From: Shinisaurus crocodilurus
Taxonomy: Eukaryota; Chordata; Lepidosauria; Squamata; Shinisauridae
Reading direction: 5' to 3'
NCBI GenBank assembly: GCA_021292165.1
Contig: CM037879.1
Span: 289,514,272-289,578,271, forward strand
DNA length: 64,000 bases
The notes beneath the pieces were generated by a model. That model was given only the letters and a program-made list of their open reading frames with translations, was not told where the DNA came from and did not search any database. The position numbers and the translations under genes are program-made. Positions 56,237-64,000 of this stretch are shown here, piece by piece (within the stretch, counting starts at the first letter, position 1; each line of letters starts with the position of its first letter).

Positions 56237-56723
56237 GCACATGTGCCTTGGGAGGGAGGTACACAGTCAGGGCACAACTACAGACAAAGCTCCCATTCCA
56301 CCCACCCCTCTATTCACCTCACTTCCAAGGGCAGGATGATAATCTCAACTGCACAGCAGCTTCATATCGAAGCTGAGTGTCCCTTCAGAAACCCTGGTCC
56401 CAGTGTTTTTAGGGCAGGGGTCCCGAACACACGGTGCCCCACAGGGACTTCCAACAGTGCCCATGAAACTCTCTACTACCTGCCCCCTTCAAAAAAAAAT
56501 CTTTTTTTAAAAAAACAACAACAACAACATAATAATAATAATAATAAAAACGTTGAAAATTATGTGGGCACCAGGTTCTCCTTCCTGTTCCTGAAGCTAC
56601 TGCAGATGAGCTGTGTGGCGGGCCGGGCAGGCAGAGAAGGAAAGAGCTGCTTTTCTGGCCCCAGCTAATCTTCTGCTGACATAGATCTTTCCCCTTCTGC
56701 CCACACAAAAAGGTGGGGGGGGG

Positions 56724-56725
<2 letters not shown>

Positions 56726-56757
<32 letters not shown>

Positions 56758-56841
56758 GAGAGAACAGGGGTAGCAGAGAGAGAGAGAGAGAACGAAAAGG
56801 GGTGACAGACACAGAGAGAGGGAGAGAGAAAATGGGTGATA

Positions 56842-56885
<44 letters not shown>
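56726..56885. repeat. (GA)n and (CA)n microsatellites
   Basis: A GA run at 56,726-56,754, shorter GA tracts to 56,830, and a CA run of ~22 units at 56,842-56,885. Long minus-strand frames here (Cys/Val and Ser/Leu strings) are only translations of these repeats. Confidence 0.95.
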
Positions 56886-56888
<3 letters not shown>

Positions 56889-57015
56889 CCAACCGGGTGA
56901 CAGACACACACAGAGAAAATGGGGTGGCTCCACCAACATGTGGCCCCAGACAGATTACTCTTGAGGCAGTGCAGCCCTCAACAGAAAAAAAAAAAAGGTT
57001 CCACACAGCACTCAC

Positions 57016-57786
57016 CCCTCTTCTTCCTTAGTGGATTCTGAAGGTTTTTCAATTTAAGGGTGGGCTCATTAAAATTTACTGCAGGTCCCGGTTTTTTAGA
57101 AGATGGGGGAGAAGGGCTTGTCTTTTTCTTCTTGGCTTTCTTCCGTTTTTTGCTGCTCTCCATGATGCAGTGGACCTTCAGAGGAGACCATTTCTTCCTC
57201 GCACTCGCCCCGAGGAGCCGGCTGGATTTCCTCTTGCATCGCTGCAAAGTTCGATCACCTGTCTGGCTGGTTTTCGCAGCGGCATCTTTGCTAGACGGAG
57301 TCGACGGTGCAGCACGCCGGGACCGGGTGGTTTCGACGGCCTCGGCGGGGGCATCGGGAGGCAACGAATCCAAACTTAAACCTGAAGAACTGTCAGCATC
57401 CTGCACACCGCTGGGAGACTGAGAACCGTCATTCAAGCAAGCAACGGCTGCTGACATTTCCAGAGTATAGTATTGAGGGTGTGACAGGTAGAATTGCAGG
57501 TGATTAAAGGAGTTTGGGGGACACTTTTCAGAAAGGGCATCAAGGTCTGGCTTCTTTAAAAACAGGTCAAAAGAGAAGGGCGGACTATCAAGGTTGCCAA
57601 AGGTTGGTCGCAAATCCTTCTGTAGCTTTGCAAACTCTTGGATGTGCAGCTTAACTAAGGAACAAGGAGGAGCTCCTCTGTCCGGGTGCTTGACAGCTTC
57701 TACCAAGGCGTGGCGAAGGCCCGGCAGAACCAAAGTGACTTGCAAAGATCTCTCATTCTCCCCAAGTTCACATCTCAGATCGTTTG
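57016..57786 (-). CDS. TASOR2: TASOR2 coding exon (771 bases)
   Basis: The acceptor is 'tgtatctcttcttggtag' and the donor is GTGAGT. It begins ANDLRCELGENERSLQVTLV, continues through a helical block (HIQEFAKLQKDLRPTF; FLKKPDLDALSEKCPPNSFN; HLQFYLSHPQYYTLEM) likely to be the end of the folded N-terminal region, and ends in a strongly basic tail (KKRKKAKKKKTSPSP, LQNPLRKKRG) typical of nuclear proteins. Entry and exit phase are 1. Confidence 0.96.
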
Positions 57787-57941
57787 CTACCAAGAAGAGA
57801 TACAGTTTTAAGAAGAGGTACGGTACATAAATTAAAACAGAAACAAGTACACAACCGCTACCAAATAAGCGATGCACATTAAATGTTCTGAAAGATGGGA
57901 GAGTAATTCAACGTAATTCACCATTTCTAATTACTCTAGAG

Positions 57942-58076
57942 TAGTGTTCTCCAACCTTGGGTCCCCAGCTGTTTTTGGCCTACAACTCCCAGCATGCCCC
58001 AGCCAGCGTAGCTGGCTGGGGCATGCTGGGAGTTGTAGGCCAAAATCAGCTGGGGACCCAAGGTTGGAGAACACTA
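57942..58076. mobile_element. hAT foldback MITE with perfect 8-base duplication CTCTAGAG
   Basis: TAGTGTTCTCCAACCTTGGG and its inverse bound a 135-base palindrome. CTCTAGAG lies on both sides (57,934-57,941 and 58,077-58,084). The first base is T, not C, at both ends. Confidence 0.95.
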
Positions 58077-58205
58077 CTCTAGAGAAAAAAATCCAGGCTA
58101 AAACTGTGTGTTATATGTAGTCTACCTCTGGGAGATTTATAGCGAAGCAATTTCCAGAGGAGTAGCAGCTTCGTTAGTCTGTTGCAGCAAAAACAAGAGT
58201 TCCTT

Positions 58206-58295
58206 CTCGAATCATAGAGTTGGAAGGGGCCTATGAGCCCATTGAGTACAACCCCCTGCTCAATGCAGGAGAATAGATGTGGGCAGCCCAGGCAG
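58206..58295 (-). repeat. CR1 LINE 3'-end fragment
   Basis: 'atagagttggaaggggccta' and 'accccctgctcaatgcagga' mark the CR1 3' end. Confidence 0.88.
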
Positions 58296-58667
58296 TCGCC
58301 CATCCAAGCACTGACCCGGCTCGTACCTGCTTAGCGTCAGCATGTGGCCCGCATTATGTGTTCTCGACGCCATTGCGGCACTTTAAAGCAGGGGTGTAGA
58401 AGTTCAGGCCCAGTCTGGCCCTACGGGGCTCCCCAGAAGGCCACGGGACCTTCCACTGGCCCCACCCCCTTTCCCCCGAGCACCAATCATCCGGTGCTTT
58501 CCCGGGTTTTGTGCGGGTTTTCCCCCCCTCCAAAAGGTGGAAATGCCTCTCCCAAGGCGTAGTTACTGGCAGGAAGAGCTGTACGCTAAGATGCTGGTAT
58601 TTGGGGGTGGGGGGTTGGCCCCACCTTTTTAGCCTTCAGCCCCACCCACCACTGGAATGCAGTCCCC

Positions 58668-59203
58668 CCCCCAAGCTTCATCTTGAGTACTGCGTCCAGT
58701 TCTGGGTACCGCACTTTAAGAAGGACGTAGACAAACTGGAGAGGGTTCAGAGGAGGGCAACAAGGATGATAAAGGGACTGGAAACAAGGCCCTATGAGAA
58801 GAGACTGAAGGAACTGGCCAATGTTTAGCCTTCAGAAGAGGAGACTGAGGGGAGATATGATCGCACTCTTCCAGTACTTGAAGGGATGTCACACAGAGGA
58901 GGGCCAGGATCTCTTCTCCATCATCCCAGTTTGCAGGACACGGAATAATGGGCTCAAGTTACAGGAACCAAGATTCCACCTAAACATCAGGAAAAATTTC
59001 CTGACTGTCAGAGCAATAAGACAATGGAACCAACTACCTAGGGGGGTGGCGGGCTCTCCCACTCTGGAGGCATTCAAGGTGCGGCTGGACGGCCATCTCT
59101 CAGGGATGCTTTGACCTGGATTCCTGCACTGAGCAGGGGGTTGGACTCAATGGCCTTGTAGGCCCCTTCCAGCTCTACTTTTCTATGATTCTATGATTCT
59201 TCG
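58668..59203 (+). repeat. CR1 LINE, 5'-truncated copy
   Basis: It encodes the ORF2 tail ([40 protein letters not shown]), with one frameshift near 58,815, and ends in the complete 3' signature 'tctatgattctatgattc'. Confidence 0.93.
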
Positions 59204-59869
59204 AAATGGAATGCTTCAAAATGGAATTTGGCCCCGAGGCTGAAAGAGGCTTTGTACCCCCTGCCTTAAAGACTAACGAAAGTATCGTGGCATAAGCTTT
59301 TGCGGAGTCCACTTCATCGGATGCTCAAACTAAAGGCGACACGGAAAGTTTGCATCGTGTTGCACACGCCATTAAGCTACATGGCATACAGCGGAATGGA
59401 CACACCGTTACGGTACTACCGGTCGCATCACACAGCAAGCCAATTATCCCCGATGCTGACTTCGTGGCCAAGCGGTTGATGGCTCTGCAACTCATCCAGC
59501 CACGGCACCAACTGCAGCACAACTGAAGACAATGTAATGTGGGGGGGGATGGAGGGAAAGATCCCATGCCTGCGTTCAGGTAACCCTCCAACCCACGGAG
59601 GATCATGAGCTAGCTGCGGGCTTGCCTACTTCCTCCTCCCCTGCCCGCACGTGGCTTCACTTTGTTTCCTGATCAGCATTAACCATAGTTTTGGCGTGAC
59701 ATCCAAACCGGCATCTCCCCTTCCCAAAACAGAATCTGCCAATTTGGACTGCAGGGAAGCCATCCGTGATGGGGGAGGTTGGGAGAAGAGCGTGTGGGCC
59801 GGCCATTCGTTTCTGATCCCTTGAAGGGCCGCCTGCACTCAACCTGTAAGCCAAGCAAAGCACTTCTAC

Positions 59870-59944
59870 CTGTTAAGCACTTTGGCCTCGGCGACGAGAT
59901 TAAGAACAAGGCCTGAAGACACGCAGGTTCATCTGGGTCAGAAT
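59870..59944 (-). CDS. TASOR2: TASOR2 coding exon (75 bases)
   Basis: The acceptor is 'acctgtccctccacag' and the donor is GTAGAA. It encodes DSDPDEPACLQALFLISSPR then PKCLT (the first Asp completed here). It is part of the folded N-terminal, inactive-PARP-like region. Entry and exit phase are 1. The donor lacks the usual G at +5. Confidence 0.88.
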
Positions 59945-60054
59945 CTGTGGAGGGACAGGTGGAGCGATAAACGTTACAAATTTGACTCTTCCATAAAAAG
60001 CACATATGGATATAGCTTTTAACCTACTGCAAGTTTAAGACCTTTCATTCTTAC

Positions 60055-60127
60055 CTTTTTCTTTTACCAAGGCAGACGAGGCAAGTAAGATGAGAACCCC
60101 CCGGTCATTTAAATATTTGACGAGCGC
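60055..60127 (-). CDS. TASOR2: TASOR2 coding exon (73 bases)
   Basis: The acceptor is 'tctcttgtgttgtag' and the donor is GTAAGA. It encodes ALVKYLNDRGVLILLASSAL followed by VKEK: the signature KYLNDRGVLIL strand-helix of the PARP-like domain of TASOR2. Entry phase is 0 and exit phase is 1. Confidence 0.95.
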
Positions 60128-60223
60128 CTACAACACAAGAGAGATACGGGAAATTTAAACCCCTTTTTCGGTTGGTTTGATCAATCAAGGCAATACTAAT
60201 GGTTCCTATTTATGTTTAAGTTT

Positions 60224-60400
60224 ATAATGTAAATTTGTGCATTTATTTTCATCTCCAAGGAGCTCAAGGCACCATACATGAGAGTTATTTCATTTTATCC
60301 ACACAACAGCCAAGTCAAGCCTGTTAGACTGATAGTGTGTGTGGCTGGTCCAGGGTAACACACACTATCAGCAAACTGGGGGAGTGGGGATTCAAACTGG
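60224..60400 (-). repeat. Old diverged SINE (reverse orientation)
   Basis: 'ccaaggagctcaaggcacca', 'cattttatccacacaacagc' and 'gggagtggggattcaaactg' match the SINE layout with many changes and an inserted 'tagtgtgtgtggctg' repeat. Confidence 0.5.
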
Positions 60401-60424
60401 TTGGCCATAATGGGAAACAGGATA

Positions 60425-60644
60425 CAGGCAGTCCCCAGGTTATGAACGGGTTCCGTTCTTAAGTCTGTCTTTAAGTTGAATTTTTACGTAAGTCGAAACA
60501 GTATAGCGTAGTGTACATTTATGTAAATTGCAGCCGTTATGCTATACTCTACGTAAACGACACAGAGCCGGGGAACCTGGAAGTCCGGCGTTCGTAAGTA
60601 CGCGTTGTCCATAGGTCGGACGTTAGTAACCCGGGGACTGCCTG
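60425..60644. mobile_element. TA-flanked MITE with 'caggcagtcccc' inverted ends
   Basis: 'caggcagtccccaggttatg' at the left mirrors 'taacccggggactgcctg' at the right, each flanked by TA (60,423-60,424 and 60,645-60,646). The 220-base interior holds a further inverted pair ('tatagcgtagtgtaca' against 'atgctatactctacgt'). It fits a Tc1/mariner (Tigger-like) non-autonomous element. Confidence 0.85.
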
Positions 60645-60814
60645 TACTAGACTAGATGGATGGCCGGTCTGATCCAGCAAGACTTTTCCTATGCTCTAAG
60701 GTCTTCCTGGGCCAGGTCCAAGATACTGTCAGGGTGTGCTTCAGTTTCACCTTCAAAATATTTCATTAATAGCTAGAGCAGAATAAAAATACTATCTAGC
60801 ATCTGTAGAACTTG

Positions 60815-60990
60815 TAAGTGTTCAAAGCGCTTCGCACACGTTATCTTGTTGCAATCTCCACAACAACCCTGTAAAGTGATTTACTACTGTTATCCTGTTA
60901 CTGCAGCTGTGCGGAGGGGCTTGCCTAAGGCTACCTTGTGAGTTGAAGGAGGAGGTGGTATCTGAATCAGGGACTTCCTGATTCCTAGCT
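60815..60990. repeat. MIR-like SINE remnant
   Basis: 'ttcaaagcgcttcgcacacg', 'acaacaaccctgtaaagtga' and 'gaggggcttgcctaaggcta' match the old MIR/CORE SINE layout. Confidence 0.55.
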
Positions 60991-61209
60991 CAGGGCGCTT
61001 CCAGACAGAGGGCTCTTAGCGCGAACAATCCAAAGGCCTGGAGCAGCTATTCCTAACAGATCTTTTTCTGGTAAGAAAAAGGATGGAAGAAGCGGTGGGA
61101 AAACACAGGCGGACGACAGACTGAAGATGAACTCATCTCGGTCCCTATAAAATTTGTGACTGAGGCAGTGCAATTGCACAATAAAAACCAAGTCTGGAAG
61201 CATCCTGAG
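60991..61209. mobile_element. MITE with 'ctcagg.gcttccagac' inverted ends
   Basis: 'ctcagggcgcttccagacag' on the left mirrors 'gtctggaagcatcctgag' on the right; the interior is non-coding. A target duplication is not clear. It is about 219 bases long. Confidence 0.6.
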
Positions 61210-62030
61210 TTACACGCCCCCAGCTGTGCTGCTTGCTCGCCCTGTGCCTGAAAATAAAAACAAACACCAGCTCTCTGTACAGACCAACTGCTTTTTATTC
61301 ATTTAAAGAGACAAGGCAACATCGCTTCTGGAGCAGTCTGGTTGCACTTTCAGTATTAGCAGCGGCTTGATAGATTAGACATTTTACTTTCACTTTTAGC
61401 TGTGCTGAAAGTCCCAGGGGAAAAGACAGTCAACATGAAAACTACCTTGCTAATCTGGGCACTCACATTACATGTCCCTTCTTGCTGCTCGCCCTTCTTT
61501 TAACTTTCTCTTGTATTGATTTTTATCCAAGTTTTTACAAGGGTTTGGATCGTGAGTCGCATGGCAGTTGCCATAACATGAATATATTGTGAAGCTAAGT
61601 GAACATCTCTGTGCACAATCCAGAGTCAAGCATGTTTTAAGCCCCGTTCACTTTGCCCAATTGAAATGAGTAGGCCTTAAAACTGCTGAACTTTGGCTGG
61701 ATTGTGCCCTCCATGTTTGCACATTTTCACCATGACCACTTAAATATTAACAGTTATTACATATTAATTCATAACTGATACAATTATATAACCGACACAA
61801 TTATATCCATGCAGCAACTTTTCCCCCTATGCCACACCCGTTAAATCACAATAGGCACTGGCCTTTACAGGTTTCCAAAGAACTTTAATCTGCTGAATAA
61901 AGTCCAAGACCACAAAGATCTTAAAAATTGGAGGAAGGCAGATGTTTATTTGCTAAGAATAATTAATAGTCAGAACTGGCAAACACCATCCACAAAAATC
62001 CAGATAAATAATTGCTCACCCAAAGTTTGT
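61210..62030 (-). other. TASOR2 intron, unassigned
   Basis: AT-rich intron sequence with no exon or repeat signature recognised. Confidence 0.5.
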
Positions 62031-62038
62031 CTGCTTAC

Positions 62039-62142
62039 CAGATCTTTTTCTTTCAAACTCTGTATTAATTGATCCACTTTCAATTCATTTTGATTTAATA
62101 TTTCTACTTCATATAAACAAAACAAAATTCCTTGATAGCAGA
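62039..62142 (-). CDS. TASOR2: TASOR2 coding exon (104 bases)
   Basis: The acceptor is 'tgttttctctgcag' and the donor is GTAAGC. It encodes VCYQGILFCLYEVEILNQNE then LKVDQLIQSLKEKDL. It belongs to the N-terminal PARP-like domain. Entry phase is 1 (completing Val) and exit phase is 0. Confidence 0.93.
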
Positions 62143-62631
62143 CTGCAGAGAAAACAAACACTTTTTTTGTAAATTTAAGTATTTACGTAAAACTCCTTTT
62201 AAATGTTATTCTGTACATAATAACTCAATATAGTGAAAGTCTGATAATACAATTATTGTGGTTATTTAAAAACCAAACACCATCAAAAAGAAAGCAATGG
62301 TAATGGTTCAAAAAAATAAATGAATAAATTACATTGAGTACCTCTTTGTTTCAAACCAAGTAAAGCATAATTTTAAGCAATGTCTTATACCTTTTTATTC
62401 CAAAACTTCATTAAAAGTTTCCAAAACTTTGATTTCTCAATAAATCAATGACCTGCCCACCTTCCTTCCCCACGATTGATAATATTTGCTAATTTAATCA
62501 TATATACCATGGGTGTTGAACCTGTTTTCAGCCTGTGGGCCAAATTCCATTTCAGAGCAACTCGGGCGCATTCCAGGGCTGTGTGGGGCCAAAGGCAAAA
62601 GGGTCCAAAATACCAGCATATTTTAGCTGAA

Positions 62632-62768
62632 GGGTGCAATCCTATGCAAGTTTAGATAGAAAAAAGGCCTACAACTCCCAGCATGCCCCAGCCAGCTAAG
62701 CTGGCTGGAGCATGCTGGGAGTTGTAGGCCTTTTTTTCTGTCTAAATTTGCATAGGATTGCACCCTAA
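62632..62768. mobile_element. Foldback with shared core and AGGGTGCAATCCTATGC ends
   Basis: 'agggtgcaatcctatgcaag' and its inverse bound a near-perfect palindrome of ~137 bases around the 'cctacaactcccagcatgcc' core. No 8-base duplication is visible. It shares its core, but not its ends, with the CAGTG foldbacks. Confidence 0.85.
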
Positions 62769-62960
62769 AACTCTTATTGCCAGTAACTACGCCTGAAGAG
62801 AGGGATTTCAATCTTTTAGAACGGGGAAAAAACTGCAAAGCGGGAAAATCGCCAAACGAAAGGGGGGTGGGGTTGAGGGAAAGGGCTTGGGGGTCATCTG
62901 GGGAAGCCTGGGTGGGCCACATCTGCCTCCCCCCCTGCCAGCCTGCAGTTCCGCACCATG

Positions 62961-63224
62961 ATATATAATATTTATTATTATTTATTTATTTATAATATTT
63001 ATACCCCGCCTTTTTTCCTGCAAGGAACCCAAGGCGGCTTACATAATGCTCCTCCTCCTCCTCCTCTCCGTTTTACCCTCACAACAACCCTGTGAGGTAG
63101 GTTAAGCTGTGAGTCAGTGACTGGCCCAAAGTCACCCAGTGAGTTTCATGGCCGAGTGGGGATTTGAACCCGGATCTCCCAAGTCCCCAGTCCAACACTC
63201 TAACCACTACGCCCCACTGGCTCT
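62961..63224 (-). repeat. tRNA-derived SINE (Sauria type), reverse orientation
   Basis: On the minus strand: head 'gccagtggggcgtagtggtt', B-box region 'ccgggttcaaatccccactc', body 'gggtgactttgggccagtca' and long AT-rich tail. Full length. Confidence 0.92.
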
Positions 63225-63790
63225 AAAGTGGCTTTACTTTTTGCATTTATGACTCCTAGCCTGCCTTACTGCCGTTAAAAGATGAACGACTACTTCCCTG
63301 CCTTTAGAAGAACAATCGAACTTGCATAGCAGAACAACATAACCAATGGGCCCAATGATAAATTGCCGCGGTAGCTTGTATATTTCCCCACCACCAGCAG
63401 CACTGGGGTTGCGGGGAGCAGGATTTAAATCAGGAAAAGTCTGCATGGGGAGGGCTAAACATTCCCCTACCAGAGGAGCTATGAAGCTCCATTCCAATTC
63501 CCCCTATGCCGATGCTTTTAACTTCAAAAAGATGGCACAAGATCCTGATCCCCCTAGCAATAAGCCCTTTTTCCAGGCACAGCAGTGAAGCGTGCTTCCC
63601 ATTTTAACTGAGGGGGAAAAAATACTCTAGGAAAAGTTAGAGAAACACCACAATAGCATGAAAGCAATCATTGTTCCACGTAGCCACCATGTCCAGAAAA
63701 TGACCCCCCGAATGTAAACTACTGACCACTTAAAAACAAAGATTAAGGAAGTACCGGTAGCTCTCTTCACCGCATAGATTACATTAAACT
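63225..63790 (-). other. TASOR2 intron, unassigned
   Basis: Non-coding intron sequence; no repeat or exon signature recognised. Confidence 0.5.
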
Positions 63791-63794
63791 GTAC

Positions 63795-63895
63795 CTTCAT
63801 TATTTGCGTAACTGTTTTTCTGAAACGCAGCTTCGGGCAACTTTTTTCTCAACTCAGCTATGCGCACAACATGTCTGATCTCTAGCTTGGTTGGT
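63795..63895 (-). CDS. TASOR2: TASOR2 coding exon, first one inside the window
   Basis: The acceptor is 'ctttctcattttgctag' and the donor is GTACAG. It encodes PTKLEIRHVVRIAELRKKLP followed by EAAFQKNSYANNE, with a one-base entry and exit on G, which joins the next exon as Val. The frame stays open to the window edge, so a longer exon using an upstream acceptor cannot be excluded, but the T-rich acceptor favours this start. Confidence 0.85.
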
Positions 63896-64000
63896 CTAGC
63901 AAAATGAGAAAGCAGAAGGGTTAACAGATCCGAGGCCTGCCCTGACGCTTCCCTGTCCAGTGACAACCTTAAAACACCACAGTAAATTTGAGCCACGTTG

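Larger units (their letters stand above)
25056..64000 (-). other. TASOR2: TASOR2 (FAM208B) gene, 3' part, 14 coding exons
   Basis: TASOR2 is the paralogue of TASOR, the scaffold of the HUSH complex that silences retroelements through H3K9 methylation. TASOR2 is reported to scaffold a related complex with MPP8 and periphilin. Fourteen coding exons on the minus strand join with consistent phases: part of the inactive-PARP-like domain (63,895-59,870), a disordered region with basic nuclear-localisation-like patches, a conserved block (50,0xx-46,8xx), one 3,873-base exon, and a conserved C-terminal set (39,7xx-25,056). The total is about 7.2 kb of coding sequence. The N-terminal exons and promoter lie beyond the right edge. 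Identity rests on motif recognition ([39 protein letters not shown]) and on adjacency to GDI2. Confidence 0.92.

Noticed and set aside
56409..57015. 176-, 116- and 104-codon minus-strand frames
   Set aside because: Translations of (GA)n and (CA)n microsatellites; repetitive Cys/Val and Ser/Leu strings only.
63896..64000. Upstream extension of the first TASOR2 exon to the window edge
   Set aside because: The frame is open, but a T-rich acceptor at 63,896-63,905 marks a better exon start; the extension has no family-like sequence.

Overview
The window is vertebrate nuclear DNA, most likely from a squamate reptile (lizard-like). Two conserved, intron-containing vertebrate genes are embedded in a dense mix of CR1 and L2-like LINEs, tRNA-derived SINEs of the Sauria type (A and B boxes, 'gggtgactttgggccagtcactg' body), a DIRS-like tyrosine-recombinase retroelement (absent from mammals and birds as far as is known) and many foldback DNA transposons. 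The species call is inference; the gene calls rest on exon-by-exon reading with consistent splice sites and phases.

Region 1 (1-~15,950, + strand) holds the last eight coding exons of GDI2, the Rab GDP-dissociation inhibitor beta. Every junction is GT-AG and the reading frame is continuous from codon 85 to the stop at 15,242-15,244. The first three exons (about 84 codons) lie upstream of the window. The introns hold a DIRS-like relic (2,390-5,680), a nested transposon block (7,981-11,445) containing a 1.2-kb GC-rich palindrome, and a perfect hAT foldback (11,889-12,023).

Region 2 (~15,950-~25,055) lies between the last recognised coding exons of two tail-to-tail genes. Part of it is likely TASOR2 3' untranslated sequence. 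It also has a long CR1 fragment split by a hAT foldback, a second CR1 fragment and MIR-like remnants.

Region 3 (25,056-64,000, - strand) holds fourteen coding exons of TASOR2 (FAM208B), about 7.2 kb of coding sequence including a single 3,873-base exon. The 5' exons lie beyond the right edge. The paralogue TASOR is the scaffold of the HUSH silencing complex, and TASOR2 is reported to scaffold a related complex. GDI2 and TASOR2 are also adjacent and convergent in human 10p15, so this is conserved synteny; the two genes have no known functional link. The TASOR2 introns are loaded with CR1, SINEs, a solo LTR with a 5-base target duplication (52,460-53,182), and at least eight hAT foldbacks with 8-base duplications of the nnnTAnnn type.

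The most notable points are: six degenerate ~59-residue tandem repeats inside the giant TASOR2 exon; the Buster-type foldback family and its relatives that share a core but have different ends; the GC-rich palindrome that encodes the same peptides on both strands; and an ambiguous TASOR2 terminal codon where TGG-TAA also reads as a splice donor. No bacterial-style system, CRISPR array, rRNA or functional tRNA gene was seen.
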